Positions 1 through 9,107 of a DNA stretch of 64,000 nt are shown here, in pieces (within the stretch, counting starts at the first letter, position 1; every line of letters starts with the position of its first letter). The DNA lies in the NCBI GenBank assembly GCA_964057225.1, contig OZ059899.1:18670501-18734500 (forward strand). Reading direction: 5' to 3'. This stretch comes from Auanema rhodensis. Lineage: Eukaryota > Nematoda > Chromadorea > Rhabditida > Rhabditidae. The position numbers were made by a program, and so were the translations under genes. The notes beneath the pieces were generated by a model that was not told the origin of the DNA, did no database searches, and was given only the letters and a program-made list of their open reading frames with translations.

Positions 1-332
1 TGTATGTTGAGTTTCCATGTACACTCAACATTGCTTCCAAAAACATTTTGACAAAAATTTTTCCGAAAAATTTCAAAATAATTTTGCAAAAAGTAGATGT
101 TTTTAGATTCCTTTTTTCAAGGCAAAGACGATGGACAATGTTATTCAACGAAAAAATTAATTCTCCAGGGTGAAAATCGAGGATGTAAGTGTGAACTTAT
201 ATCAGTTGATATCTCGGTGCATTTTTAAGCTAGCGCAAATCTGATAACACAGATCGACGCAGCTTAGAAATCCGCATCGAATGCACTATACTACATCGAG
301 AAACGCTTAATACAAAAATTAGTTATGATCGT
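1..332 (+). repeat. Partial satellite unit at left edge (type A)
   Basis: This is the last 332 bp of a unit whose first 19 bases lie outside the window. It carries the type A markers (TTGAC, CAAAATAATTTTG, CTCCAG, GGATGTAAG) and the linker form CTTAGAAATCC followed by CTACATCGAG. The same combination recurs in the unit at 684-1034, so this copy is one half of the A/B dimer that opens the array. Confidence 0.97.
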
Positions 333-354
333 TTGAAAAATGATGCATTAGTGT

Positions 355-382
355 ATGTTGAGTCTCCATGTACACTCAACAT
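355..382 (+). other. Inverted repeat (9-bp arms, 10-nt loop), unit positions 23-50
   Basis: The arms ATGTTGAGT (355-363) and ACTCAACAT (374-382) are perfectly complementary around a 10-nt loop. An overlapping alternative pairing uses AGTGTA and TACACT. The element recurs in nearly every unit. Exceptions are the ACTT variant (units at 18236, 19991, 23852, 28415, 30170), AATC (9459, 10863) and the TTTAGT variant at 35786. A structured transcript or a dyad-binding protein site are both possible; neither is shown. Confidence 0.8.
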
Positions 383-387
383 TGCTT

Positions 388-473
388 CCAAAAACATTTT
401 TACAAAAATTTTTCCGAAAAATTTCGAAACAATTTCGCAAAAAGTAGATGTTTTTAGATTCCTTTTTTCAAGG
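388..473 (+). other. Phased A-tract/T-tract segment, unit positions 56-141
   Basis: Runs of 5-6 A or T are centred near 392, 399, 406, 411, 419, 441, 453 and 465, with many spacings close to 11-13 bp. Tracts repeated near the helical period are known to bend DNA, so this part of every unit is predicted to be curved (inference). The segment also carries many of the recurrent sites that separate monomer types (unit 69, 85, 89, 94, 98, 100, 104, 125, 136). Confidence 0.7.
406..424 (+). other. Near-palindrome in the A/T segment, unit positions 74-92
   Basis: AAATTTTTC and GAAAAATTT flank a single C, giving a 19-bp inverted repeat. In D and E types a substitution at unit 85 turns the centre into TTTTCCGGAAAA, a perfect 12-bp palindrome, so dyad symmetry survives in altered form. 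F types (CCGAAAATTTT) weaken the right arm. Confidence 0.75.
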
Positions 474-549
474 CAAAGACGATGGACATTGTTATTCAAC
501 GAAAAAATTAATTCTGCAGGGTGAAAATCGAGGATATAAGTGTGAACTT

Positions 550-563
550 ATATCAGTTGATAT
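550..563 (+). other. Dyad ATATCA-GT-TGATAT, unit positions 218-231
   Basis: Two 6-bp arms separated by GT form a dyad overlapping the hexamer GATATC (559-564). The element is present in almost all units; the unit at 3843 has ATATTAGTTG instead. Because GATATC is nearly universal it would release a 351-bp ladder on EcoRV digestion of native DNA. Confidence 0.75.
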
Positions 564-589
564 CTCGGTGCATTTTTAAGGTAGCGCAA

Positions 590-605
590 ATCTGATAACA
601 CAGAT
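590..605 (+). other. Short inverted repeat ATCTG/CAGAT, unit positions 258-273
   Basis: Five-base arms surround ATAACA. The common variant ATAAAA changes only the loop, so the arms are retained in both forms. The stem is short and may carry no function. Confidence 0.55.
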
Positions 606-1385
606 CGACGCAGCTTAAAAATCCGCATCGAATGCACTATACTACATTGAGAAACGCTTAATACAAAAATTAGTTATGATCGTTTGAAAAATGATGCATT
701 AGTGTATGTTGAGTTTCCATGTACACTCAACATTGCTTCCAAAAACATTTTGACAAAAATTTTTCCGAAAAATTTCAAAATAATTTTGCAAAAAGTAGAT
801 GTTTTTAGATTCCTTTTTTCAAGGCAAAGACGATGGACAATGTTATTCAACGAAAAAATTAATTCTCCAGGGTGAAAATCGAGGATGTAAGTGTGAACTT
901 ATATCAGTTGATATCTCGGTGCATTTTTAAGCTAGCGCAAATCTGATAACACAGATCGACGCAGCTTAGAAATCCGCATCGAATGCACTATACTACATCG
1001 AGAAACGCTTAATACAAAAATTAGTTATGATCGTTTGAAAAATGATGCATTAGTGTATGTTGAGTCTCCATGTACACTCAACATTGCTTCCAAAAACATT
1101 TTTACAAAAATTTTTCCGAAAAATTTCGAAACAATTTCGCAAAAAGTAGATGTTTTTAGATTCCTTTTTTCAAGGCAAAGACGATGGACATTGTTATTCA
1201 ACGAAAAAATTAATTCTGCAGGGTGAAAATCGAGGATATAAGTGTGAACTTATATCAGTTGATATCTCGGTGCATTTTTAAGGTAGCGCAAATCTGATAA
1301 CACAGATCGACGCAGCTTAAAAATCCGCATCGAATGCACTATACTACATTGAGAAACGCTTAATACAAAAATTAGTTATGATCGT

Positions 1386-2087
1386 TTGAAAAATGATGCA
1401 TTAGTGTATGTTGAGTTTCCATGTACACTCAACATTGCTTCCAAAAACATTTTGACAAAAATTTTTCCGAAAAATTTCAAAATAATTTTGCAAAAAGTAG
1501 ATGTTTTTAGATTCCTTTTTTCAAGGCAAAGACGATGGACAAAGTTATTCAACGAAAAAATTAATTCTGCAGGGTGAAAATCGAGGATATAAGTGTGAAC
1601 TTATATCAGTTGATATCTCGGTGCATTTTTAAGCTAGCGCAAATCTGATAACACAGATCGACGCAGCTTAAAAATCCGCATCGAATGCACTATACAACAG
1701 TGAGAAACGCTTAATACAAAAATTAGTTATGATCGTTTGAAAAATGATGCATTAGTGTATGTTGAGTTTCCATGTACACTCAACATTGCTTCCAAAAACA
1801 TTTTGACAAAAATTTTTCCGAAAAATTTCAAAATAATTTTGCAAAAAGTAGATGTTTTTAGATTCCTTTTTTTAAGGCAAAGACGATGGACAAAGTTATT
1901 CAACGAAAAAATTAATTCTGCAGGGTGAAAATCGAGGATATAAGTGTGAACTTATATCAGTTGATATCTCGGTGCATTTTTAAGCTAGCGCAAATCTGAT
2001 AACACAGATCGACGCAGCTTAAAAATCCGCATCGAATGCACTATACAACAGTGAGAAACGCTTAATACAAAAATTAGTTATGATCGT
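1386..2087 (+). repeat. Twin units with the ACAAAG variant
   Basis: Units at 1386 and 1737 share ACAAAGTTATTC, CTGCAG on an otherwise type A body, and CAACAGTGAG in the linker. They differ by TTTTTTTAAGG near 1870 in the second. This is a local single-unit duplication of an A/B chimaera. Confidence 0.88.
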
Positions 2088-3491
2088 TTGAAAAATGATG
2101 CATTAGTGTATGTTGAGTTTCCATGTACACTCAACATTGCTTCCAAAAACATTTTGACAAAAATTTTTCCGAAAAATTTCAAAATAATTTTGCAAAAAGT
2201 AGATGTTTTTAGATTCCTTTTTTCAAGGCAAAGACGATGGACAATGTTATTCAACGAAAAAATTAATTCTCCAGGGTGAAAATCGAGGATGTAAGTGTGA
2301 ACTTATATCAGTTGATATCTCGGTGCATTTTTAAGCTAGCGCAAATCTGATAACACAGATCGACGCAGCTTAAAAAGCCGCATCGAATGCACTATACAAC
2401 ATTGAGAAACGCTTAATACAAAAATTAGTTATGATCGTTTGAAAAATGATGCATTAGTGTATGTTGAGTTTCCATGTACACTCAACATTGCTTCCAAAAA
2501 CATTTTTACAAAAATTTTTCCGAAAAATTTCGAAACAATTTCGCAAAAAGTAGATGTTTTTAGATTCCTTTTTTCAAGGCAAAGACGATGGACATTGTTA
2601 TTCAACGAAAAAATTAATTCTGCAGAGTGAAAATCGAGGATATAAGTGTGAACTTATATCAGTTGATATCTCGGTGCATTTTTAAGCTAGCGCAAATCTG
2701 ATAACACAGATCGACGCAGCTTAAAAAGCCGCATCGAATGCACTATACAACATTGAGAAACGCTTAATACAAAAATTAGTTATGATCGTTTGAAAAATGA
2801 TGCATTAGTGTATGTTGAGTTTCCATGTACACTCAACATTGCTTCCAAAAACATTTTGACAAAAATTTTTCCGAAAAATTTCAAAATAATTTTGCAAAAA
2901 GTAGATGTTTTTAGATTCCTTTTTTCAAGGCAAAGACGATGGACAATGTTATTCAACGAAAAAATTAATTCTCCAGGGTGAAAATCGAGGATGTAAGTGT
3001 GAACTTATATCAGTTGATATCTCGGTGCATTTTTAAGCTAGCGCAAATCTGATAACACAGATCGACGCAGCTTAAAAAGCCGCATCGAATGCACTATACA
3101 ACATTGAGAAACGCTTAATACAAAAATTAGTTATGATCGTTTGAAAAATGATGCATTAGTGTATGTTGAGTTTCCATGTACACTCAACATTGCTTCCAAA
3201 AACATTTTTACAAAAATTTTTCCGAAAAATTTCGAAACAATTTCGCAAAAAGTAGATGTTTTTAGATTCCTTTTTTCAAGGCAAAGACGATGGACATTGT
3301 TATTCAACGAAAAAATTAATTCTGCAGAGTGAAAATCGAGGATATAAGTGTGAACTTATATCAGTTGATATCTCGGTGCATTTTTAAGCTAGCGCAAATC
3401 TGATAACACAGATCGACGCAGCTTAAAAAGCCGCATCGAATGCACTATACAACATTGAGAAACGCTTAATACAAAAATTAGTTATGATCGT
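2088..3491 (+). repeat. A/B dimer HOR (702 bp), second form, two copies
   Basis: Units at 2088 and 2790 are type A; units at 2439 and 3141 are type B with CTGCAGAGTGA where other units have CTGCAGGGTGA. All four linkers carry AAAAAGCCG. The two dimers look identical by reading. Confidence 0.9.
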
Positions 3492-5597
3492 TTGAAAAAT
3501 GATGCATTAGTGTATGTTGAGTTTCCATGTACACTCAACATTGCTTCCAAAAACATTTTTACAAAAATTTTTCCGAAAAATTTCGAAACAATTTCGCAAA
3601 AAGTAGATGTTTTTAGATTCCTTTTTTCAAGGCAAAGACGATGGACATTGTTATTCAACGAAAAAATTAATTCTGCAGGGTGAAAATCGAGGATATAAGT
3701 GTGAACTTATATCAGTTGATATCTCGGTGCATTTTTAAGGTAGCGCAAATCTGATAACACAGATCGACGCAGCTTAGAAATCCGCATCGAATGCACTATA
3801 CTACATTGAGGAACGCTTAATACAAAAATTAGTTATGATCGTTTGAAAAATGATGCATTAGTGTATGTTGAGTTTCCATGTACACTCAACATTGCTTCCA
3901 AAAACATTTTTACAAAAATTTTTCCGAAAAATTTCGAAATAATTTCGCAGAAAGTAGATGTTTTTAGATTCCTTTTTTCAAGGCAAAGACGATGGACATT
4001 GTTATTCAACGAAAAAATTAATTCTGCAGGGTGAAAATCGAGGATATAAGTGTGAACTTATATTAGTTGATATCTCGGTGCATCTTTAAGCTAGCGCAAA
4101 TCTGATAACACAGATCGACGCAGCTTAAAAATCCGCATCGAATGCACTATACTACATTGAGAAACGCTTAATACAAAAATTAGTTATGATCTTTTGAAAA
4201 ATGATGCATTAGTGTATGTTGAGTTTCCATGTACACTCAACATTGCTTCCAAAAACATTTTGACAAAAATTTTTCCGAAAAATTTCAAAATAATTTTGCA
4301 AAAAGTAGTTGTTTTTAGATTCCTTTTCTCAAGGCAAAGACGATGGACAATGTTATTCAACGAAAAAATTAATTCTGCAGGGTGAAAATCGAGGATATAA
4401 GTGTGAACTTATATCAGTTGATATCTCGGTGAATTTTTAAGCTAGCGCAAATCTGATAAAACAGATCGACGCAGCTTAAAAATCCGCATCGAATGCACTA
4501 TACAACATTGAGAAACGCTTAATACAAAAATTAGTTATGATCGTTTGAAAAAAGACGCATTAGTGTATGTTGAGTTTCCATGTACACTCAACATTGCTTC
4601 CAAAAACATTTTGACAAAAATTTTTCCAGAAAATTTCAAAATAATTTCGCAAAAAGTAGATGTTTTTAGATTCCTTTTTTCAAGGCAAAGACGATGGACA
4701 ATGTTATTCAACGAAAAAATTAATTATGCAGGGTGAAAATCGAGGATATAAGTGTGAACTTATATCAGTTGATATCTCGGTGCATTTTTAAGCTAGCGCA
4801 AATCTGATAACACAGATCGACGCAGCTTAAAAATCCGCATCGAATGCACTATACAACATTGAGAAACGCTTAATACAAAAATTAGTTATGATCGTTTGAA
4901 AAATGATGCATTAGTGTATGTTGAGTTTCCATGTACACTCAACATTGCTTCCAAAAACATTTTTACAAAAATTTTTCCGGAAAATTTCGAAACAATTTCG
5001 CAAAAAGTAGATGTTTTTAGATTCCTTCTTTCAAGGCAAAGACGATGGACAATGTTATTCAACGAAAAAATTAATTCTGCAGGGTGAAAATCGAGGATAT
5101 AAGTGTGAACTTATATCAGTTGATATCTCGGTGCATTTTTAAGCTAGCGCAAATCTGATAACACAGATCGACGCAGCTTAAAAATCCGCATCGAATGCAC
5201 TATACAACATTGAGAAACGCTTAATACAAAAATTAGTTATGATCGTTTGAAAAATGATGCATTAGTGTATGTTGAGTTTCCATGTACACTCAACATCGCT
5301 TCCAAAAACATTTTTACAAAAATTTTTCCGAAAAATTTCGAAACAATTTCGCAAAAAGTAGATGTTTTTAGATTCCTTTTTTCAAGGCAAAGACGATGGA
5401 CAATGTTATTCAACGAAAAAATTAATTCTCCAGGGTGAAAATCGAGGAAATAAGTGTGAACTTATATCAGTTGATATCTCGGTGCATTTTTAAGCTAGCG
5501 CAAATCTGATAACACAGATCGACGCAGCTTAAAAATCCGCATCGAATGCACTATACAACATTGAGAAACGCTTAATACAAAAATTAGTTATGATCGT
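3492..5597 (+). repeat. Run of divergent single units
   Basis: Six units (3492, 3843, 4194, 4545, 4896, 5247) each carry private changes: GAGGAACG near 3809, CGCAGAAAG near 3945 and CATCTTTAAG in 3843, CAAAAAGTAGTTG and GTGAATTTTT in 4194, AAAAAAGACGC near 4550 and AATTATGCAG in 4545, CCTTCTTTC in 4896, CATCGCTTCC near 5296 and GGAAATAAG in 5247. They lack a visible higher-order period, so this is among the least homogenised parts of the window. Confidence 0.8.
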
Positions 5598-7001
5598 TTG
5601 AAAAATGATGCATTAGTGTATGTTGAGTTTCCATGTACACTCAACATTGCTTCCAAAAACATTTTTACAAAAATTTTTCCGGAAAATTTCGAAACAATTT
5701 TGCAAAAAGTAGATGTTTTTAGATTCCTTTTTTCAAGGCAAAGACGATGGACAATGTTATTCAACGAAAAAATTAATTCTGCTGGGTGAAAATCGAGGAT
5801 ATAAGTGTGAACTTATATCAGTTGATATCTCGGTGCATTTTTAAGCTAGCGCAAATCTGATAACACAGATCGACGCAGCTTAAAAATCCGCATCGAATGC
5901 ACTATACAACATTGAGAAACGCTTAATACAAAAATTAGTTATGATCGTTTGAAAAATGATGCATTAGTGTATGTTGAGTTTCCATGTACACTCAACATTG
6001 CTTCCAAAAACATTTTTACAAAAATTTTTCCGGAAAATTTCGAAACAATTTTGCAAAAAGTAGATGTTTTTAGATTCCTTTTTTCAAGGCAAAGACGATG
6101 GACAATGTTATTCAACGAAAAAATTAATTCTGCTGGGTGAAAATCGAGGATATAAGTGTGAACTTATATCAGTTGATATCTCGGTGCATTTTTAAGCTAG
6201 CGCAAATCTGATAACACAGATCGACGCAACTTAAAAATCCGCATCGAATGCACTATACAACATTGAGAAACGCTTAATACAAAAATTAGTTATGATCGTT
6301 TGAAAAATGATGCATTAGTGTATGTTGAGTTTCCATGTACACTCAACATTGCTTCCAAAAACATTTTTACAAAAATTTTTCCGGAAAATTTCAAAATAAT
6401 TTCGCAAAAAGTAGATGTTTTTAAATTCCTTTTTTCAAGGCAAAAACGATGGACAATGTTATTCAACGAAAAAATTAATTCTCCAGGGTGAAAATCGAGG
6501 ATGTAAGTGTGAACTTATATCAGTTGATATCTCGGTGCATTTTTAAGCTAGCGCAAATCTGATAACACAGATCGACGCAACTTAAAAATCCGCATCGAAT
6601 GCACTATACAACATTGAGAAACGCTTAATACAAAAATTAGTTATGATCGTTTGAAAAATGATGCATTAGTGTATGTTGAGTTTCCATGTACACTCAACAT
6701 TGCTTCCAAAAACATTTTTACAAAAATTTTTCCGGAAAATTTCAAAATAATTTCGCAAAAAGTAGATGTTTTTAAATTCCTTTTTTCAAGGCAAAAACGA
6801 TGGACAATGTTATTCAACGAAAAAATTAATTCTCCAGGGTGAAAATCGAGGATGTAAGTGTGAACTTATATCAGTTGATATCTCGGTGCATTTTTAAGCT
6901 AGCGCAAATCTGATAACACAGATCGACGCAGCTTAAAAATCCGCATCGAATGCACTATACAACATTGAGAAACGCTTAATACAAAAATTAGTTATGATCG
7001 T
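5598..7001 (+). repeat. Two successive twin pairs
   Basis: Units at 5598 and 5949 are near-identical E-like copies with CTGCTGGG. Units at 6300 and 6651 are near-identical and combine CCGGAAAA with the C-type AAATTCC, AAAACG and CTCCAG markers. A shared linker change, CGCAACTT instead of CGCAGCTT, sits in 5949 and 6300 only, giving a breakpoint clue for the duplications. Confidence 0.88.
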
Positions 7002-8405
7002 TTGAAAAATGATGCATTAGTGTATGTTGAGTTTCCATGTACACTCAACATTGCTTCCAAAAACATTTTTACAAAAATTTTTCCGAAAAATTTCGAAACA
7101 ATTTCGCAAAAAGTAGATGTTTTTAGATTCCTTTTTTCAAGGCAAAGACGATGGACAATGTTATTCAACGAAAAAATTAATTCTCCAGGGTGAAAATCGA
7201 GGATATAAGTGTGAACTTATATCAGTTGATATCTCGGTGCATTTTTAAGCTAGCGCAAATCTGATAAAACAGATCGACGCAGCTTAAAAATCCGCATCGA
7301 ATGCACTATACAACATTGAGAAACGCTTAATACAAAAATTAGTTATGATCGTTTGAAAAATGATGCATTAGTGTATGTTGAGTTTCCATGTACACTCAAC
7401 ATTGCTTCCAAAAACATTTTTACAAAAATTTTTCCGGAAAATTTCGAAACAATTTTGCAAAAAGTAGATGTTTTTAGATTCCTTTTTTCAAGGCAAAGAC
7501 GATGGACAATGTTACTCAACGAAAAAATTAATTCTGCTGGGTGAAAATCGAGGATATAAGTGTGAACATATATCAGTTGATATCTCGGTGCATTTTTAAG
7601 CTAGCGCAAATCTGATAACACAGATCGACGCAGCTTAAAAATCCGCATCGAATGCACTATACAACATTGAGAAACGCTTAATACAAAAATTAGTTATGAT
7701 CGTTTGAAAAATGATGCATTAGTGTATGTTGAGTTTCCATGTACACTCAACATTGCTTCCAAAAACATTTTTACAAAAATTTTTCCGGAAAATTTCAAAA
7801 TAATTTCGCAAAAAGTAGATGTTTTTAAATTCCTTTTTTCAAGGCAAAAACGATGGACAATGTTATTCAACGAAAAAATTAATTCTCCAGGGTGAAAATC
7901 GAGGATGTAAGTGTGAACTTATATCAGTTGATATCTCGGTGCATTTTCAAGCTAGCGCAAATCTGATAACACAGATCGACGCAGCTTAAAAATCCGCATC
8001 GAATGCACTATACAACATTGAGAAACGCTTAATACAAAAATTAGTTATGATCGTTTGAAAAATGATGCATTAGTGTATGTTGAGTTTCCATGTACACTCA
8101 ACATTGCTTCCAAAAACATTTTTACAAAAATTTTTCCGAAAAATTTCGAAACAATTTCGCAAAAAGTAGATGTTTTTAGATTCCTTTTTTCAAGGCAAAG
8201 ACGATGGACAATGTTATTCAACGAAAAAATTAATTCTCCAGGGTGAAAATCGAGGATATAAGTGTGAACTTATATCAGTTGATATCTCGGTGCATTTTTA
8301 AGCTAGCGCAAATCTGATAAAACAGATCGACGCAGCTTAAAAATCCGCATCGAATGCACTATACAACATTGAGAAACGCTTAATACAAAAATTAGTTATG
8401 ATCGT
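6651..8405 (+). repeat. Interrupted two-unit repeat with 1053-bp offset
   Basis: Units at 6651 and 7002 match those at 7704 and 8055, including ATAAAACAG in the second linker. One E-like unit at 7353, with private GTTACTCAAC and GAACATATAT, lies between. The 7704 unit differs by TTTTCAAGC in its linker. Confidence 0.82.
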
Positions 8406-9107
8406 TTGAAAAATGATGCATTAGTGTATGTTGAGTTTCCATGTACACTCAACATTGCTTCCAAAAACATTTTGACAAAAATTTTTCCGAAAAATTTCAA
8501 AATAATTTCGCAAAAAGTGGATGTTTTTAAATTCCTTTTTTCAAGGCAAAAACGATGGACAATGTTATTCAACGAAAAAATTAATTCTCCAGGGTGAAAA
8601 TCGAGGATGTAAGTGGGAACTTATATCAGTTGATATCTCGGTGCATTTTTAAGCTAGCGCAAATCTGATAAAACAGATCGACGCAGCTTAAAAATCCGCA
8701 TCGAATGCACTATACAACATTGAGAAACGCTTAATACAAAAATTAGTTATGATCGTTTGAAAAATGATGCATTAGTGTATGTTGAGTTTCCATGTACACT
8801 CAACATTGCTTCCAAAAACATTTTGACAAAAATTTTTCCGAAAAATTTCAAAATAATTTCGCAAAAAGTGGATGTTTTTAAATTCCTTTTTTCAAGGCAA
8901 AAACGATGGACAATGTTATTCAACGAAAAAATTAATTCTCCAGGGTGAAAATCGAGGATGTAAGTGGGAACTTATATCAGTTGATATCTCGGTGCATTTT
9001 TAAGCTAGCGCAAATCTGATAAAACAGATCGACGCAGCTTAAAAATCCGCATCGAATGCACTATACAACATTGAGAAACGCTTAATACAAAAATTAGTTA
9101 TGATCGT
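8406..9107 (+). repeat. Twin C-type units with GTGGATG and GTGGGAAC
   Basis: Units at 8406 and 8757 share AAGTGGATG and AAGTGGGAAC, which I saw nowhere else, plus ATAAAACAG. They are a recent single-unit duplication. Confidence 0.9.

Larger units (their letters stand above)
333..524 (+). other. Recurrent 63-codon open frame in each monomer, judged non-coding
   Basis: A frame beginning with TTG and ending in TGA is open in 174 of the 181 complete units; this is the first. It contains no in-frame ATG until about codon 53, so a eukaryote could hardly start translation at its 5' end. No signal peptide, domain or motif is recognisable. Of about 19 recurrent variant sites I tabulated in the frame, about 15 change the residue (for example Lys/Glu, Ser/Leu, Ser/Pro, Ala/Pro) and about 4 are silent, as expected without protein-level selection. 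Broken copies: 10863 (start changed to TTT), 14022 and 15427 (frameshift), 35786 (TAG at 35813) and 50177, 54389, 56144 (TAA replacing a TTA codon). In the units at 38945, 45614 and 47018 a TGA upstream became TGC and a new TTG arose, giving 86 codons; this is a by-product too. Confidence 0.85.
333..683 (+). repeat. Reference satellite monomer (first complete unit, type B)
   Basis: Anatomy in unit coordinates, where 1 equals base 333. Positions 1-55 hold a hairpin-forming segment; 56-141 hold a run of alternating A and T tracts; 142-200 are mixed sequence including CTGCAG in this type; 218-231 are a dyad around GATATC; 258-273 are a short inverted repeat; 274-351 are a CpG-containing linker. 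Recurrent variable sites lie near unit positions 69, 85, 89, 94, 98, 100, 104, 125, 136, 146, 157, 184, 204-205, 245, 249, 267, 275-276, 283-290 and 308-311. Positions 1-68 carry few recurrent variants. This unit differs from most B units by GAGTCTCC instead of GAGTTTCC at unit 28-35, shared only with the unit at 1035. Confidence 0.97.
1..1385 (+). repeat. A/B dimer HOR (702 bp), about two copies
   Basis: The partial A unit plus the B unit at 333 match the A unit at 684 plus the B unit at 1035. Shared private markers are CTTAGAAATCC with CTACATCGAG in A, and GAGTCTCC with AAGGTAGCG in B. Matching continues into the unit at 1386 until its ACAAAG variant near 1541. I saw no mismatch between the two copies. 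Confidence 0.9.

Noticed and set aside
481-513. CENP-B box
   Set aside because: ATTCAACGAAA resembles part of the reverse complement of the box, but the CCCG half is missing, so the core pattern is not met.
591-656. Hammerhead-like ribozyme, as found in some animal satellites of similar size
   Set aside because: CTGATAA followed downstream by GAAAC looks suggestive, but the essential core is CTGANGA and the catalytic G is A here. I also found no suitable stem II or stem III and no CTGATGA on either strand.
333-683. The unit as an old dimer of two roughly 175-bp halves
   Set aside because: Comparing the halves shows only a short CAACATTG direct repeat and scattered AT-rich similarity, not enough to claim an internal duplication.
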